Positions 60,808-64,000 of a DNA stretch of 64,000 bases are shown here, in pieces; position 1 is the first letter of the stretch; each line of letters starts with the position of its first letter. A program made the position numbers and the translations under genes. A model generated the notes under the pieces. It had not been told where the DNA came from and did not search any database. It saw only the letters and a list, made by a program, of their open reading frames with translations. The stretch is from Ochotona curzoniae (Eukaryota > Chordata > Mammalia > Lagomorpha > Ochotonidae), in NCBI RefSeq assembly GCF_017591425.1, contig NW_024467106.1:25844501-25908500 (forward strand), given 5' to 3'.

Positions 60808-60818
60808 CTCCCTCCCCT
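60600..60818. repeat. (TTTC)n/(CT)n pyrimidine tract, unit 2
   Basis: The counterpart of 56232-56440. It is 10 bp longer and has a different pattern of interruptions (extra TTTTTTC and TTCC). It is the most diverged part of the two units. Confidence 0.97.
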
Positions 60819-61110
60819 TTTTAAAGGCATGGAGACACAGAGATCCTCCATCCACCAGTCTACTCAAAAGTGCCAGGCATAGGTCAGGTTGAAACCAGGA
60901 GTCTGGCACTCCATCCAGGTCTCCCACATGAGTGGCAGGGACCTAACCACTTGAGTCACTACCTAATGCTTCTCAGGGTTCACATTAGAAAGAAGATGGA
61001 ATCGTAAGTGCAGCCGTGACTCCAACCCAGGCTCTGAAATATGGCTCTTTAACATTGTGCCAAATACCTCAATGGCTCTTTAACCACTGTGCCAAATACC
61101 TGCCCTAACC
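60819..61110 (-). mobile_element. CSINE, old, array unit 2
   Basis: Copy of 56441-56732 by tandem duplication. Confidence 0.78.
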
Positions 61111-61950
61111 CCAAATGTTTTTATCAGTATCACTTGTCCCATCCTAACACAAGTGAAAATCCTTTGAATTTCAAATTGATGCCACTGTCTTCTGTCAATA
61201 ATTATCTTAATATTAAGGAGAACTAATTACTACACTAATTACTATAAAATAAGTAAAAAGTGATATTTTCCCTTGGTCTTTACTATGTCCAATGATTCCC
61301 ACTCTACAATGGAGAATTGGGCATCAGCAACCTTTCCTGCCATCGTATGCCTACAGCTGATTTTCTATATCAGTCTTTCTGCTCACCGATCTAAATCCAA
61401 TGCCTGCATCTTCTTTTAAAATAAAATTAAGGATATCACGGAGAACCAAGCTTTTAGGACAAAGATATCCAGTATCACAATTTCTAGGCAGACAGAAAAC
61501 CATCGTGCATGCATATGTCAAGAAAAAGAAACTCTTATAATTAAGATCTTTCTGGAAAAGAATCACCTTTTCATTTCTGCTACAGAAGGGACACCTTTTT
61601 TTCTGTGAGAATAATCCGAATAACAGAATTGATAAGACAGACATTGTTCCTTTGATCACCAGTACATAGCAAACATACAGTTCACAAAATGCTTAGATTT
61701 TCATGTTCCAAGTTTTCTTTACCTAATGCATACGATTCCAGTTCATATTTTCACATAACCAATTTTAAGTTTATTTTTTTATTTTTACATGTAATAGATT
61801 CAAATCCTTTAAGGAATTAAGTATAAGAAAGAAGGGAAAGAAGGATTGAGAGGAGGCAAGCATGAAAGATAAACCAAGTTTCCCCTGTTATGCGGCCTAG
61901 TAGAAAATGGACCACCAAATATGTGCCACTACATACATTACAACATACAG

Positions 61951-63228
61951 TGTGGGGAGCCGTGCAGTTGGGTCAGATGGCATGGGTGTGTGATGAGCAC
62001 CGCTCCTCAGTTAGCAAGGCTGCGAGGAGTTTCTAGCTGCGTGGCAAGGCCCGGCAGAATGTCTCTGGTCACCTCATTGCTGCCTCACCCATTGCATGGA
62101 ACTCAATCACCTCTCTGATATTTCATAGAATTCTTCTGAGGGTGCTGTTGTTGTTTTTCTGCTAATGTGAAGTAATTCCTGTAACTGATATGACACCTCA
62201 AATTGATCTATCATGTTATGATAAAAACACCTGTAGTAACGTAAGGCTATGACACACAGTTAAAAGTATACAATAATACAATTGAGCCCACAAGTTTCCA
62301 AACATCCTGTTATGTGCCCACTTTTGTCCTAAAGTTTGCCCTAGTATAAGTAATGTTTTCCTTAAGAAATGGCTTGATAATATCTTGCAACAGATGGCAA
62401 TCATGGAGGTACAAAGAGTTTGTTTACCATGCACCTCGAACTGTTACAACACATGATATGACGCATTTTAGTTTTTTACCACAGAAAGCAAAAGTATATG
62501 GGGCATCTTTTATAAGGAAATAAATGTGAACCCCCTCAAATTGGCTAAAAATTTCTATCTTATATTGGCATTCATATTTAGGGAAAGAAAACAGTTTATA
62601 TAGATGAAAGAAAGTTTCTTGTAAGAGGCCCTCTGTTTGTAGATTAGCTGAATTGCCTTGATCCCTTTCACTGCCCTTTAACAAAAGAATAAAAAATAAT
62701 TGAATCAGCACTAGGTGACGTAATTAATGCATGATTTGATTATAAGATTTAGCAAAGAATCTATGTTATATGCTTTTATAAAATCCTTTTACTTATGATC
62801 TTTTAATTCTGTATTCTTAATATTTTAATCAATATTAGTTTGTGTTTAGTAAAAGTTGATTTTGAGTATAAGTAAACTACTTGTCACTATGTAACTGCAT
62901 GCGCTGCCAACTGTGGAGTTCCTGGCTTCAGCCAGGTGATTGCAGGTTTCAATGAGTAATGGTTTGTTAAGAATGTTTTCTTTGAAATAGAAAAATATTT
63001 TTTAGGATTGCTTCTTGCATTTTCATAACCATGATGTAATGAAAAATGAAACAATTGGATGTTGTGAAAAAACTTGTGATGATTTATGTATAAATAAAGA
63101 AGGCAACTTTTCTGAGTTGTCCATTATGAGCATCAAATCATAGTGGTCCGTGTCTTATCTCTTCCTATCATCTCGCCGATCCACGCATCCTTTGCAAGCT
63201 CTCAGTCAGCTGGAGCTGGTCTCCGGCA
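61951..63228 (+). mobile_element. Solo LTR, plus strand, array unit 2
   Basis: This is a copy of the LTR at 57573-58850, offset by 4378 bp, with the same atacag hexamers on each side. It differs at only a few bases (for example near 62240 and 62459). It arose by the tandem duplication, not by an independent insertion. Confidence 0.9.
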
Positions 63229-63761
63229 ATACAGCATTGGCATTTATCACTCTTACAGCAAGACCTAAAAGTGAAATGAGAAGCTAAAATTTGACTTCAC
63301 CTTAAAAATAACAAAAACTAAAAATAGGGAAAATGCAAAAAGCTGGAGACCTAACAGTAGCAGAGATGAAGAATTGGGAAGAAAACAGCAGGAACTATAC
63401 AAGATTGCTTATTTATGTAACTCTAACCAAGACAGGCGTAGGGAATAGAAAGCACTACTATTGCAGAGCCCTTTTATCATGTATTATCTTCCGTGGTTCC
63501 TAACAAATAAATTGTGAAATAGGTCATACAGAGTATTACATAAATTGAAAAATTACAGACCCATTTAGACAAAACTAAGATTTACTGCAGTGTTGGAAGG
63601 AATAAAGCAGGAAGCTTTGGTACTGGATCTAGCTTGAATTTCCAGTTCTATTACCAACTTTCTCTGACATTTAGAGCCTGTCAGTTTACTCATGTTTTTT
63701 CCTTATCTGTAAAATGAGAACAGTGGGTACTTCGTGTATTTCTCTTTCTGTTTTCGTTTTT

Positions 63762-63906
63762 TTTTAAAGATTTATTTTTATTATTTTTTATTGGAAAGGC
63801 AGATATACAGAGAGGAGATACAGAGAGGAAGATCTTCCGTCCGATGATTCACTCCCCAAGTGAGCCACAACGGCCGATACTATGCCGATCCGAAGCCAGG
63901 CTTCGG
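63762..63906 (-). mobile_element. Truncated CSINE at array junction 2
   Basis: Copy of 59384-59528 with two base changes (gcggat/gcagat and gccgcaac/gccacaac). It again joins LTR sequence, here the start of unit 3. Confidence 0.9.
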
Positions 63907-64000
63907 CTTTCTGCTTCCTGTGGTGAGAAACGAAAATGCATCATTTCATGTGTTGTGACAGCTAAGGCTGCACAGTATAGAAACCCTTCATACCTCCATG
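63907..64000. repeat. 4.37-kb tandem array, start of unit 3
   Basis: The sequence 'ctttctgcttcctg...' restarts here and matches 55161 and 59529 onward until the window ends. The array therefore has at least two full units and continues to the right. Confidence 0.92.

Larger units (their letters stand above)
59529..63906. repeat. 4.37-kb tandem array, unit 2
   Basis: This unit is collinear with unit 1 and almost identical. It is 10 bp longer, with the length change confined to the (TTTC)n tract. Scattered single-base differences include gatgatgaa/gatgacgaa near 60104 and gtaatgtaag/gtaacgtaag near 62239. Confidence 0.95.

Noticed and set aside
55986..60927. Long Lys/Glu/Arg-rich (minus) and Phe/Leu/Ser-rich (plus) open frames
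   Set aside because: They are translations of the (TTTC)n tract and adjoining CSINEs, with no conserved domain. They recur only because the unit is duplicated.
57838..62711. Open frames inside the solo LTRs (for example minus 58046-58333), considered as an LTR-encoded protein
   Set aside because: The frames are short, lie on the strand opposite to the LTR, and have no similarity I recognise to LTR-encoded genes.

Overview
This is a 64-kb window of mammalian nuclear DNA, almost certainly from a lagomorph and most probably a pika (Ochotona). The main evidence is the dense scatter of about 35 tRNA-derived C-type SINEs (CSINE), present in both orientations at many ages. The youngest show the internal form I associate with pika rather than rabbit (inference from memory of the consensus). 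The genes and their order match the human 9q31.1 block ZNF189 - MRPL50 - BAAT, read in the opposite direction.

Layout. 1-7.0 kb: repeat-rich intron of ZNF189 on the minus strand; its zinc-finger exon must lie beyond the left edge. 7.0-7.9 kb: the ZNF189 KRAB exon and first coding exon. 7.4-8.8 kb: a CpG-rich bidirectional promoter carrying two ZNF143/THAP11-type sites. 8.4-11.15 kb: MRPL50 (two coding exons, plus strand). 11.2-26.5 kb: intergenic DNA or the 5' part of BAAT, filled with degraded L1, CSINEs and a MaLR LTR. 26.58-35.02 kb: BAAT (three coding exons, plus strand), encoding a bile acid-CoA:amino acid N-acyltransferase with an intact Cys-Asp-His triad.

32.15-48.38 kb is a tandem segmental duplication with a unit of about 7.7 kb. 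It copies only the terminal coding exon of BAAT and its downstream DNA. The second terminal exon (42170-42760) is intact, in phase with exon 2, and ends in a different C-terminal tripeptide (-SKI instead of -GQI). BAAT could therefore have two alternative last exons that may differ in peroxisomal targeting. Since duplicating, copy A gained a CSINE (35.18-35.52 kb) and copy B gained a 1.1-kb processed retrocopy of an mRNA I cannot name (46.21-47.32 kb).

48.4-54.4 kb is gene-free, with L1 and CSINE remnants. 54.4-64.0 kb holds solo LTRs of ERV2/ERVK type: one minus-strand LTR and plus-strand LTRs with a perfect 6-bp target duplication. Part of this lies in a second, very young tandem array of about 4.37 kb per unit, with two full units and the start of a third running off the right edge.

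I see no bacterial-type features, CRISPR arrays, or functional RNA genes. The most interesting feature is the BAAT terminal-exon duplication, with its patchy divergence and switched C-terminus.
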